This document shows positions 45,322 through 57,300 of a stretch of DNA of 64,000 nucleotides, one piece after another. Source of the stretch: Sitta carolinensis (taxonomy: Eukaryota; Chordata; Aves; Passeriformes; Sittidae); assembly GCA_032173965.1 (NCBI GenBank), contig JAVUNC010000019.1:8122501-8186500 (forward strand), read 5' to 3'. The notes below the pieces were generated by a model. That model saw only the letters and a program-made list of their open reading frames with translations. It made no database searches and was not told the origin of the DNA. Numbering within the stretch: position 1 is the stretch's first letter; the number at the start of each line of letters is the position of its first letter. The position numbers were made by a program, and so were the translations under genes.

Positions 45322-47616
45322 CTGCTTTTACAGCAGTAGCAGAGATCTATCATCTGATGACCCTGCACTAGGTTTTTTCTCATTAGTTTTTCTTTTTGTG
45401 TAGATACACTGCTGGCCTTGCCATTGTTAATAGAAAATTAGGGTGGTTTAAATGAGAGTTTTTTGTAATATGCTCATGGATGAATAGAAGAAGACTCCTC
45501 CCACACCCATCAGTGTTTATATTAAAGAAGAGCTTATGACAGAGTTGGGTAATTATCTGGTTTTTCTGCATTGATTTAATTGCTTGGTCTACAGCTCTGC
45601 AAAGCTTAGGTGTGATGGGCCAAAATTAACCTTTTTCTTGATGCTGAGTTTCTCCAGAAGCTGACCTTGGGAACTCAGCATCCATCTCCAGCCTGGCTAG
45701 TTGAACCTAGAAAACCTCCAAGAATGTCTCTCGAGGTGCCAAGTCTGGTAGAAGGCTTTGCTGGCAGCGTGCCAGAGCATTTTCACCACAGGTTCAGGTG
45801 TCACAGGTAGGGATGATTTTGGCTGGTGTTACGAGGTTTCTGGTCAGCCTGGCTAGCAGGTGCCTAGGCTGAGCTCCTCAGCTGTGATCTGTGGTGACTG
45901 AGCTCCTTTGCAGTCACAGCCTGGTCCCTGCTTCATGGCAGAAACACCCAACACATTTCTCTCATTTTCTTTGTCCACTGAGGGGGGAATTCCTGCCCAG
46001 AGTTTCACCTCCAGGTGAAAGCTCAGATATTATTTTGTTGGGCTCTCTGCAACCCAGTGTGAGTGACAGAGTTACCTCTGACCTAAGGGGAAAGTGCTGA
46101 TAGTCTTCTTTCAGTGCCAACAAAGAAGAAATATATTCTGAATTAAGATTTTAACAGGGCTGTATTCTGGAAGTTCAGGAAAATAAATCAATAATGGTGG
46201 TGATAAAACTGCAGTTTAATGGTAGCTGTTATAGTAAAACAATAGTCAGTGCACAACCATTTTACCACCCTATGGCAATGGTTTCTACAGTTTACTCTGC
46301 CAGATTTATGGTTACCTTCATTTAATAATTTACTTCTCTTTAGCACAACCACCACCATTATAAGTTTAAAATAAACTTTAATTTTACCGCACAAAACCCA
46401 ATAGAGTATATATCTACTGTCTCCCTAAGAAAATATTTGAATTTCAAAGTGTTCATATGCAGAAAAACAAATAAATACCGTTTAGGAACAACCTCTTTTG
46501 AAGGAAATTGGATGAGCCTCATCAAATTCAGCAGAGAAATGTGTCTGAGAGCATGCAGGGTGGAGAGCCCCGTGTCTGTGAACCTGTCAGTAAACTCCAA
46601 GAGTGTGTTGTGCAATGAATAACAACCAGCAAACTGGTTTAAATTCCTCATCAAGTTGTATTGCAGTAATTCAGATATGGAAGTTAGGAGAGTACTGGCA
46701 TATGAGAGAATCTGGAGGGTCCTGGAAGGAGCAGTTTCATGTTAAATCTATAAAGAAAATGCAGACCAAGGGTTATGCCAGTACAACTCCACAGTTTCTG
46801 ATGCCAGGCAGGACTAAGAGTGGGATCATTTTTCAGCACTGACTTTTGTGGAAATACTATGATTTGAGGTAGATTGAGTCATGTATGAGTTAGAGAGTTA
46901 CAGGGTCAGGACCTTGTATGCAGGAGGGACAGCGAAAAAATGCAGTAAATCAAGTGATAATAAAAAAATTAAGAAAAATTATCTAATCAAAATGGGTAGG
47001 TGCTGTGGCTTTTAATGAAGACTTTTGAATGAGAACTTCAGCATTATGTGTTCCTCCTGTTGGTATCAATGCCAGCTCTCCGGGCTGGTCTAAGGCTGGA
47101 CTTTTCAGGCTCTCATGCACACAAAGTGCTGCTTCATCTCAGGTCGTGCTTCAGGGGCTCTGCTGGTGCCTTGCTCTGCAAAAATGCAGTGGGGAAGAGA
47201 TCAGACTTGCTAAGTGCTGTGTCTGACTGGGGCCACCAGGAAATTCATGGGGAAGTATGCGTCCTGTGGGGAAGGTGACAAAGTTGGAGGCATTAGCATT
47301 TGTCATTAGCAGTTGGTGTTTCTTCCTTCACTATCCATATTTCCTTGGATTTTGAGCTTTTGTGATATGTTTTGTTCCTGTTCTGTGGATTTGAGTGTGA
47401 TCACTGAAAGCCAGAAACATGTTAAGTCTTCTAAAAGGGCTTACAGTAATTTGTGGAGGAACCAGGTGAGCCTATAAAGCACAAGATTAATATTGCTGCA
47501 CCACAGATTAGGTGACTTAAATCAGGATTGCAATGAGGCTCTGTGTCAGGACTAAAAATAGAGAAGAGGCCTATGGGTCCCTTTTGCATAAAGCCATCCT
47601 TCCTCTATGAATGTGC
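45322..47616. other. Non-coding stretch
   Basis: About 2.3 kb with no supported exon. Frames at 46358-46654 (minus) and 46603-46842 (plus) are below 100 codons and unrecognised. Confidence 0.5.
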
Positions 47617-47680
47617 TGGCCTGGTCCTATTGAAATAAATCCCAGCAATTCCACTGATTTTAATGACTCAGAACAGACCA
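47617..47680. mobile_element. Degraded MITE-like element, copy 7
   Basis: The stretch reads 'ggcctggtcctattgaaata', 'aatcccagcaattccactga' and 'ttttaatgactcagaacaga' then 'cc'. It has both half-cores, ATTGAAATAAAT and ACTGATTTTAAT, in inverted orientation, plus mirrored ends (gcctggtcc and gaacagacc). This is the expected palindromic layout of the family and one of the best copies in the window. Confidence 0.5.
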
Positions 47681-48539
47681 TGAGCACCTGTTCTTTCAGG
47701 TCTGTCTCCTACACTAATATCTAGTTTGGATTTCCTTCTGCAGCATATGTTAAATGCTTGGTAATAAAATATTTGAGCAAATCCAGCATTTTTTTTTCAA
47801 TGGAATAACATAAATTAATGATGCATGGATCAACAGAATCATATTATTTCAACAGCAAACACAAAAAGTTGGCACTTTAAAGCACAAAATATTTAGTACA
47901 AATACATGTTGTACCCAGATAGAAAAGCAAAGAAAAAATTTGATGTATGCTGGAGCATTTCTGCTCTGTATAGAATTGCTCTACCAAAAGCCCTTGACCA
48001 CTGGCTAACCTTCTTCAGCAGCAAAGGACATAGCACGTCTTTTTAGAATAAAGTCTCTTTCCTTGTTTCTGCTGTCTTGAGGACTAAATAATATTAAGTT
48101 ACACCAGAAAACTGAACTGGAAGCAAACTTCAAGTAGAAAAAAATATTTCTATACTATTGGGGACTGTGGTGCTGCAAAGCCATACTTGTGGGATGGATG
48201 GGTGCAGTTCTAGGTGTGATGGAAACTTGCCTTTTCTTTCACCTGCTTACCCTACCTTTTTAAGTTCCCTTCCTGTAAAAGGAGAAGTTAGAGAATTATA
48301 TTGCCTGTCCAAGTCCAAATACTGAGTTTCATTGCAATATTTACACTCCTGCACACTATTTTTCCACAGATTCTCCATATCTTCAGTGCACAGAAGAGGG
48401 CTGCTCAAAGAATGAGTGGATGTTTGCTAGTTCTGTTTTTCTCATTGTTCCTGGTGCAGCCCCATGAATTACTTGCACACACCATTCAAACCTTACTCAG
48501 CAAACAATTGTTATTTTCCTCCTGGGCTCTCCTTTAATG
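47681..48539. other. Non-coding stretch
   Basis: No gene or repeat that I can support. A T8 run lies near 47789. Confidence 0.55.
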
Positions 48540-48720
48540 TTCATTGCTACAGTACCTAAATGCTTCACAAATATTAAGGTAGTTATTTTTATGCCATTCA
48601 CCTGGACATGCAATAACTCCACTTTACTGATCATAAAATGCAGTTCAGGGAAAGTGGTTAAAAATATCCCGATCTGCATACGCAGATGGAGGCATGGGAG
48701 TTTGCTTTCCAGCAAACCCA
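48540..48720 (-). mobile_element. MIR-type SINE relic, reverse
   Basis: On the plus strand the order is 'tacctaaatgcttcacaaat', 'attaaggtag', 'actccactttactgatcata', 'aaatgcagttcagggaaagt' and 'ggttaaaaatatcccgatct'. This follows a reversed MIR: 'gtgctttacaaatattaa / ccccattttacagatgagga / aactgaggctcagagaggtt / aagtgacttgcccaaggtc'. The element is therefore on the minus strand. A chance 125-codon frame (48537-48914) crosses it. Confidence 0.6.
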
Positions 48721-50030
48721 GACTATTGCTCTCAGCTGGAGCTGCACAAGCTCCAGCCTTCTGTCAGCACGGCTCCTGTGCCTTTCTAGGCACCTGGGGA
48801 GTGCCCTCATTGCCAGTGCCACCGGAATTCTGCTTGGCAAAGGTGGGAGGAAGTACAGCTTTTAAAGGGGGCAGGGAAGCTGTAGCCCTTCTGGGTCTGA
48901 AAATTGGGTGTTGAGAAGCCTTGAGCTGGTGTCATCCAGCCATGATCCTCATCATGTAGGTGATCATCTCACAGCTTCATGAATCCCTGCTCCTTCTGCA
49001 GGAGAACAAGGAATAAACAATCTGTGGGGACCCTCGTTGCTTTTCTTTGACACTGCAGTCATGTGTGGCTGCTCAGTTTCCATCTCATTCTTGTGACCCA
49101 GCTCCAGATAAAACTGGGATAATCTAGGAATACTTGAGAGGAATTATGATTGCCTGCATGTGACCTTGGAGACAGGACAAACGCTTTCTACAGGCACACC
49201 CTGCAGATAAATCAGCTCTTGTCAAGCAGCCTGTTGGAAGTTCAGGAATGCCTCTTGCCCTGTGCCTTCTTGTTCTACAGTGTTCAGTGCTCAGTGAGGG
49301 TGTCCAGGTGTCTGGATCCCTCAAAACCACTGCAAAATCCTTTTCCAAATAAACAGCCTGGAGATGCTGCTGTTGCAACCATAAAGAAATCTGCATGCTG
49401 ACAGGGTTTTTATGTGACTGTGGTGTGCAGAAAAGCCAGAGACAGGACTATTCAGACTTGATACTGCTCTGGAAGAAACCTCCCCATCAGAGCTGTGGGT
49501 TAAAACTCAGCAAATAAAATTTGTAATGCATAAGATCCATTCTGCTTACAGGAATTTCCTCAACAGCTGTTGTGCATCCACACTGACACATATTCCCATC
49601 AGTTACCAACCCAACGTGGGTTTTGGACTGCAAAATCAGGCAGAATCACAGCACCAGGTGGAATGGCCTCAGGCCACTTTCTGCAGCCCAGTGAGCCTCA
49701 CACAGGCTCTGAAGTAATTTCTGGGAGCCTTTGAATAACTTACACAGAGGATATATTAAATATGCCTTAGGGGAAGAAAGGCAAAAGACTAAATTATTCT
49801 AAGACCTGCAGAAGTAATATTCAAATGTCTAAGGAGTGCTCTGGTGTCCTGAATTGAACCAGAGGAGGGGATCAGTTTTATCATGGCTGATGGGTCTCAG
49901 ATATCAGCTAAACTTTCCCTCTTGCTCCTACACAGGAAAATAATTTTCTTAGTTTAAATGGGAAGAAAACTACCTGAATAGTAGCAATATTTACACAGGG
50001 CAGCAGGAACACTTGCTGAAGGAATTAACA
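48721..50030. other. Non-coding stretch
   Basis: Ordinary sequence with no supported gene or transposon. Confidence 0.55.
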
Positions 50031-50051
50031 CCCCCCCCCCCCCCCCCCCCC
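50031..50051. repeat. Poly-C tract, 21 bases
   Basis: An uninterrupted C21 run, G21 on the minus strand. Long G/C homopolymers are much rarer in vertebrate genomes than A/T runs and are prone to length errors in sequencing. Confidence 0.95.
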
Positions 50052-50604
50052 AAATTCTGTGACTGTCTGTCCACCAAAGAAATAAGATGGAAGCGGGATT
50101 AAGGTACTTTAGGAAATTGACTGATGGTTCTGAAGATATTATGAAAACCTCTGTCTCCAATATCATCTATTCAAGAGGTAAGCACTTTTTCCCCCCAAGA
50201 ATGGGCTTTTGCTAAACTTTCATCCTAACCAGTGAAAGGAACAACTGTTTCAAGTGGTGACAGAGGAATTAGTCAAATGGTTGGTTAGTTGTCTCCTGGA
50301 GAAACCCCTGTAAAGCATCAATGGTCACCCAAGAAGCATTTAATTTTCATAGTTATCAATGAGAATTTGGACCTTAACTTGTGAAAAGATATAGCTTTAG
50401 AAGCCCACATAATTTGTTGATAAGTTAAAAGTATAGGGGAGATAGGCATTGGGATGACAACCAACCAGGATTTCTGACAAAAAGCAGGTACTGCTAAGAC
50501 AGAAAAAATAAATGTCAAAATTCTATTTTAATATTCTCAGATCGTCAGCCTTTTTCCTGACTATAAAACCATTCTACGTATAATTCCTTGATTTCATTTT
50601 TCAG
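50052..50604. other. Non-coding stretch
   Basis: No gene. The right end (50589-50604) is pyrimidine-rich and ends in cag, forming the acceptor-like site of the next feature. Confidence 0.5.
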
Positions 50605-50888
50605 GCTTAGAGGCAGTTTCTACCACAAAGGTGGTTACTATCACAAAGGTTAGTATCACAGAGTTATACAACAAAGACATGTTTTCAATGTGGAGGGCTT
50701 TCATCCGAAATTATTTGTTTGGTGAGTTACAAACCACAGAAATCGATCAGATTAGGGAACGTGGAGAAGTTCTAATGCAGATAGCTCTGCCAGGTGGTTC
50801 AGTCTGGGGTGAATTTGAGGGTCATCATCATGAAAAATCCCTTGAGTTCCAGCCTTGGGGCAGCAAGATCCATCTTCTGCAGGACGTG
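50605..50888 (+). other. Exon-like open frame between splice-like sites
   Basis: A pyrimidine-rich run, gatttcatttttcag, ends at 50604 and a donor-like GTG|GTAAGC lies at 50888/50889. Between them one frame is open over 284 bases, and it stays open to 50921. The frame begins with two bases of a codon. The predicted residues include TTKVVTITKVSITE (three imperfect repeats), then FSMWRAFIRNYLFGEL and later a run of three His. The amino acid mix looks more protein-like than most frames here. There is no in-frame ATG at the start, so it would have to be internal. I recognise no family. No partner exons are evident, so chance remains likely. Confidence 0.25.
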
Positions 50889-51345
50889 GTAAGCAGGTTC
50901 ATCCTGCAGAACAGATGTTAGTACAGATGTAGTACAGGCTAAGAAAATAAACCAACTCCCAATGTGAGGAGATCAGGTGGTGCCTGGATAGGTACCCATC
51001 TGGCAGCTCCTGGGGATGGGAGCAGATATGTGGTGGTTTCAGCCCATTTGTATGGTGAGTCAAGAGTGGCTTCCCTCCAGCTGGGCTTGGCAAGTGGCTC
51101 CATATACCCTTCAAGTCACAGTCAGTGTCAAGGAATATGCATGTGGAAGTACAGGACATGGTACCTTTGGCAAAGATAGGTGGAGAAATTTGTGGGTGAC
51201 AATCCTGTTTTTTCATCAGGACTGCAGAAAAATGTGTTGTGCCAGATTGCAGTAATGACTTATATGGCATCAGCATTCCTGGATTTTTGCAGCCATGGCA
51301 TTGCTGAAATAGAGGGTTTTTCTGTCAATGTATTCTTAAATGTGG
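50889..51345. other. Non-coding stretch
   Basis: Overlapping frames of 60 to 125 codons on both strands (50899-51276) are unrecognised. No gene is supported. Confidence 0.5.
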
Positions 51346-51363
51346 TTTTTTTTTTTTTTTTTT
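51346..51363. repeat. Poly-T tract, 18 bases
   Basis: An uninterrupted T18 run. No linked element is recognised. Confidence 0.9.
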
Positions 51364-51729
51364 CTTAGTCTAAGCTAAGTGCCTGTAGATTTTGTGTTGA
51401 TTTCAGACAGTTCAGTCTCACTGTCTTCTGATACCTTTGTATAACAGAACAGCTACCTTAAACGGAGTCATTTCTGGCTTCTGGCTGGGTAATTTAAAAT
51501 TCTCAAATGAGAAGACTGGGAGATAGCATTTGCTAAATAATTAATCACATGTGATCTTATTTGCAGGCTGAATTTTTTTCTTGTGGGGATAAACGTATGC
51601 TTGCATGAAGAACAATCCTTTTGCTTAATCTGTCCAGACAAAACTTTGTTGTAGCCAATATCAAACATCATGGGAAATCAACATGGCTGCAATGAATAGC
51701 TGTTAAGAATATAAATGAGGGTGCTTAAG

Positions 51730-51745
51730 TTTTTTTTTTTTTTTT
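51730..51745. repeat. Poly-T tract, 16 bases
   Basis: An uninterrupted T16 run, followed 50 bases later by a T9 and an AT-dinucleotide run (tatatatataaata near 51804). Confidence 0.9.
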
Positions 51746-54369
51746 GGGTTATCTGAAATCCAAGCTGAGTGCAGCAGCAACCCTCAAAGAATGATTTTTT
51801 TTTTATATATATAAATAATTCACTGCGTGCATAAAGTCTGCATTTTATTTCTATTTAGCTTTGGATTGCTCAAGTTTATTTTTCTAATGTTTGGGAGGTG
51901 TAGAACCATAATACTGGCCCTATCATTGCAAGCAGAGATGTAATTCTGGGAGTGGTGAGTGAGCTTGCCTCATGCCGTGATTTCTTCCAGAGAGCTTGAA
52001 CCATGACAGCTTTTGGTCTCCTGCTCTCTCCACTCCTGAAAAAGGCAGAAAACAAGAAGAGTATTTTATGAGCAGGGAGGGGAGGCCAAGGACTTTTTTG
52101 TAACCTGTGATCCTGCTGAGGGGAGGCAGCCATGGCTCTGAACAGCTCTGGGCAAGAGCTCAGGTTACACTCCTCCACTCCTCCAAAATGTGTGACACAC
52201 CTTACAGTGCAGCAAACAGGCAAACCTCCAAAAGGGAAGCAATATGCTGCCCTTCCTCAAAGATCTCATCAGCTCATACGAGGGGTTTCAGATACCTTTG
52301 GGAGTTTTTGCTGGTACTCCAACTTGCTATTCTCTTCACATACCCCTTCAGTCCCTGAATAGCATCTTAGAGATCTAAAAATCAGAGCCCCCTGGACCCC
52401 CTGCTAGCCTAACAAGATTTGTTTCCTGTTTATTTGAGTGTGTCTGTGTGTGTTTAGAGCACTGAGGCTGGGAGCAGGGGGCAAAGGGAGCTGGTATCAG
52501 GCTGAAGTACCTGCTTTCTTGCTAAACTGCTGGGAACTCGTAATTAAAATTGGCACCTTAAATTTTCAAAGCATCTTTCAGAATTGCTTCCACTCCATGG
52601 CAATAATTATTGCTGTACAGTCATGAGGAAACATCACATTCAAGAACGCTTGGTGTAGTTCACTTGATGAGGACACGTGTATTCAAAGACTAAAAGAACA
52701 ATAAATGGAGTTATTCCTCTGAAGGCAGTGAAATTCATTTGAGCTGACAGCCTCAAATGTGTGTTTGTCGAATACAGGTAATGTTCAGTTGTACTGTAAA
52801 TCACAGACTACCAGAGCTTGTGCATACTGATGCTTCATGAAAGGGATGTGCTAATGCTGCTCCTGCTTGATTTTGTCAGCTCTATTTAACCTTATATTGG
52901 TTGTCTAATAGTGGACTGAACCTGTATAATTTAATGTGTTTTTCCTTATTAAATGTAGATTTGGTTTGGCTTGTGACAGAGGTGTGAGAACAGGTCAGGC
53001 AGGAGCTGTCTCAAAACCTGAAGACTTAATCTAATTTCACTTTTTCTTATCTTTTATCAAAAATTAAGCAGTCTGTCCTTTCAGTCTGTTCTTATAGTCC
53101 TGAGAAGGTGGTGAGCTGAGTTAACATTACAAGTCAGGGCCTTAACCATCCCCTGAAATAATTGTGGTTTTACTAACACATAAAACATTTAATTAAAAGG
53201 TTGAAGGTTTGTACAACCCTCGAATCAGCAGACTGCTTCCAGTTTTTAATCATGTTTTTGAAGTAGAAATGGAAGAGTCTATGGGAGTTTATTTTCACTG
53301 TAATAAATATTTCTCCTGGGTGGTTGTTCTAGGGGCTCAGAAATTGAGTGGGCTTCTCTAGGGTCTTGACACAGAGTTTGTGTGATCTTATAAGATCAAA
53401 GGGATTAATAACTGGGCTTGAGCTTTGTTCCCCACCAGTAACCTCCAGCAGTGGCTGAAGCCTCCTGCAGCCTCCAAAGGGACTGTTGGCCATGAAGAGG
53501 CAGTGTCTGACTGCCTGAATCGCTGCTGTAGCACTTGTTCCACTCGTTTTTGACCTGTATTTAAATGCCATGTCTGCTGAAATGTCTTCTCCCAGTGAAA
53601 GCCAGTTGGTACTGGGGCTGGAACAAGCTGCCCCTTCCCAAATCAGCCCTGGGAGGTGTTTGGGTTAGCCCCATCCAGAGCTAAAACACACAGAGGGGAG
53701 ACCTGGTAGGCACTGCAAGGTGCCCAGACAGCTATCATTTTCCAGGACTCAAGCTGAATAAATGTATCCATTCTTTTGGAAACAGCCTGGGAAGCTGGTG
53801 AAAGGAACTGGTAGTTCTAGAAAAGAAATAAATAACCGAGAAGTGCAGCTTCGGCTACCAAGGGAAATAATCAGTTTTGATTTTTGAAAAGATTTGTTTC
53901 TCAGTATAATTTTGCCTGAAGTTTCCTCACACTGTTTCTGCTCTTGGAAGAGGCTATGTGGGAAAATTAGGTCCTGTCTAAGGATATGAGTTTGTCTGAA
54001 GGCCATTTATGAGAGTGCACATCACTAAGAAAGCACTGGGCTCCCTCTTTATGGCTGCCTGCCTTTTACTACCTCAAAGGAAAAACAGGAGATAGGTTTA
54101 GCATTTGGGGTTTTCATATGTCAAAACTATGAAAAAAGGGGGATGCAGAGAGGGACCAGACCTCATGACCCTCTGCAAGTCCTGCAGTATTTTGCCTCTA
54201 CAGACACTGCTCCTTAGCTTGGGTTCATCAGTGCAGCTGTGTGACAAAACTTTGCAGGAGGTGTCCCTAAAGGAGTTTGGTTTTGACAGTGACCTGCAAT
54301 AGGTTGAGGAATGTCAGCGAGGCAGTCTCCAAACTGTCAGAGATAAACAATGAGGGTTAAAAATCTCGC
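51746..54369. other. Non-coding stretch
   Basis: About 2.6 kb with no supported gene. The phrases ctggaacaagctgcccc and ctgggaggtgttt at about 53620-53662 faintly recall CR1 but the match is too short to call. Confidence 0.5.
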
Positions 54370-54398
54370 TTTTTTTTTTTTTTTTTTTTCCTTTTTTT
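54370..54398. repeat. Poly-T tract with CC interruption
   Basis: T20, CC, T7, followed by gatatatataaa. No linked retroposon is recognised. Confidence 0.9.
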
Positions 54399-57300
54399 GA
54401 TATATATAAATGGCTTCTAATTTCAACATTTTAAAGCATTTTAAACATCCATCCTAATGTTAATTGACTCACAGTTGGGTAGCATGATGAGCAGATGCCA
54501 CTTACCTGTTCCTTGGCACCCCGAGCAGATACCACCTGCCTTCTACAAAGCGTCATAAACAGATTCAACCTGTTCATTGGCAATGTGAGAGAAAAACACC
54601 TTCTGTATTCCCTGAAAAAATGGGGAGCTGCCACTTGCCCTCTGTTTATTATCTTGAACAAAGAGCTGGCACATACTTTCTGCCTTGTGTCAGCAGGAGA
54701 AATAAGAGATTGCCATTTTTCTTAGATGCAGTCTCACCTTTAGGTGCACGTGATGTCTCATTTTTAAAGAACAATTAGTTGTAGAAGAAATCATCCCAGC
54801 AATAACAGTAGCACTGTATTTGTGCCTGGAAGCCAGTCTCAGATCTGTTCATCAGGCTGCTGTATTTTTCCATAAGTTCAGGAAAGGTGCCAGCTGAGGT
54901 TAAGTAGTTTGTCATCATTTAACTTGGCCGGTGAATTGAATTTAAGGTGGTGTTCTAAAGCTTGAAGAATCTCTGAGTGTTTTGGTCAGAGTTCTTGATG
55001 ATTTGAGATTTGTTTTCTCCCTGAACTAGCTGATCAACTGGTGTCAAAAAAAGGAGTTCAGGCTGCAGTGAATACCAGTGTTGGCTGGAATGAGCCACTG
55101 GTAGCTCCTTTGCAGCAAACGAAACCTGGAGAATTTGCTCATGATGAAATTAAAAGTTTGAACAGATATAACCCTAAAAATCAGGAGAACAAACCAGAGT
55201 GTCCTGGAGGCGCTCTGGCTGCCCAGTGAAATGATGTGAGGACAGAATTCATCAGGGATTTTTCCAAGTGAAAGATCCTCAGTTTCATTCTCATCCATGG
55301 AAAGTATGTAAAATGGGAAAGCACTGCCCATTATTTGCATCTTGCAGGTATCAGTCCCTGGTGCTGTGGCAATTTTCCTAACCAATCCCTTAGGCAATCC
55401 ATTTCATTTTGTCTTTCTCCACTGCTCTCCCTTTGCTGTTGAGCAGTAAATACACTTGTTATGTGTCCTCACTTCAATGAATGACAGATCTTACCCTTAA
55501 GTATTATCTCTCATTAAGATGTCACTTCTGCCTCTCCTGCCCAAGGCAGCAGCCTCCAACACCTCTGCCTTATTGGCACTACAAATGCTTCCCTGTTTTC
55601 TCCTGTGCTGCCTTTCATTCCTGGATACAGTTCCTGTAAAAAATTAATAAACCCCCTAATTATTTTCCTTTAAATCCCTTTTAAAAGTTCTCCTAGGCCA
55701 TGTTACCCATAAGAAATTCCTTAATAACAGACCCCTGGGTGCAGAGACCATGGCTCCTTGCAGCAACTTTGGTGTTTTCTCCCAGCAGGTGACATTGTTC
55801 TGTACCACCCTCGTTTCTTCTCCCGTGTGAACCGTGGAATTTTGATATGACCCAGGCTGGATAGAGGTCCTGCAGGCTTGGAGCAGATGCTGCAGAAGTA
55901 TTTGCCCCTGGGAGAGGCCAGAAGAAGCTCTCCTGGGCAGCACCAGAGCCTAAAGCAGCGTGGCAGCCCAGAGGGATGGCATGCACATGCCTTGTTTGAG
56001 CCAGGACAAAACCATCTCAATTTGTTTTTCCCTGTTGCCAAATTAAAGCTCAGTTCCAGCTTTGCACTTCTACACAGCTGTTACAATTAGGAGCTGGGCT
56101 CTCTAAACAACCGATGAGGCTTTAATTTTAAACATTTATGATGCTGGGAGAGCAATGTTAAGCTGTGCAATGAGTGTCCAACAAGCCGTGTGGGCAACAA
56201 GATGCAGCTAATACAGAATTTCTGAGGATGCAGGCATCTATTTGAGCAAGCTCTTGGGCACATCAAACTGTCACATAAGATTTCCATGACAAGTTGGCAT
56301 GAAATTCAAATTATGGGCAACTATTGCTTTCCAGTCTGCTGACAATTTATTGGGAATTGCTCTGAGTCTCTGCTGCAGGCCACTCCTTTAGCTTAACATG
56401 ACCTGACAGAAAGTACCCATTGCTGTGCTCTGTGACACAAAACATCACACAGTGCCTCTGAAGAGAGAAGGGGGCAATCCTGGGGGTAGAAATGCTTTTT
56501 AAAGGTTTTACAGGGAAATAGGAGTCTTTATTCACAAACGCTCAGGATGGAGGCACTTGGCTTTAATTCCCCTCTATACCCTCAGGAAAACTGGTGATGT
56601 GCTTCTAATGGAAAAATTGCCACCAGTACCATCCTGCACCATGGGTGATGCTTGACACAGCGGATATTCAGTCACCAAATCAATTGCTTGCCCTGTGGCA
56701 GCACAGTGACACCTTGGCCTGGGTGACAGCTCCTGGGGCATCACACATTGGGCATGCCCCAAAAGCAGCAATTCCCAACTGGGGCTCATATGGCTCTCAA
56801 ACTGAAACACGCCTCCAGCCCCTTCTTCTGCAATACAAATGTAAATTGCACCTTAACTCTTCTTCCTAATTTAATTAGGAAATAATATAAATCTCAACTT
56901 TCTCCCCAGGTCAGAACTGCATGTGCTGCATCAGGAAAAGACTGTGCCCAGAAGGGTAGTTTGGCACAGCCATCTCCTTTGTGTATGAAATATCTAACGG
57001 CATTTCAGACTTCATTATAATTTATCTTCCTCTTCTCCTCTCTGCTTCTTTCCCCCCATATATTAGGTCCTAAAAAGCCTGCAAACTCACCTAGCTTAAT
57101 ATGTGATAAAACTTTTTGCTACACTCTTTTACAAGCAAGTTTCAAATTAGATCAAATAAGAAAATTATTTGACTCTGCCCAATATCTCAGTGAGCTTGGA
57201 TCCTCCCAGAAGGTCTCTACTTATAAATACCACATTTCTGCAGGCTCAGTAGCAAAGCATAGACATGCAAATGTGAGCTGGCCTCCCTGAACCTGGCAGT

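Noticed and set aside
53615..53665. CR1-like phrases ctggaacaagctgcccc and ctgggaggtgttt
   Set aside because: The wording and order recall the CR1 3' coding end, but the spacing is off and the rest does not match.
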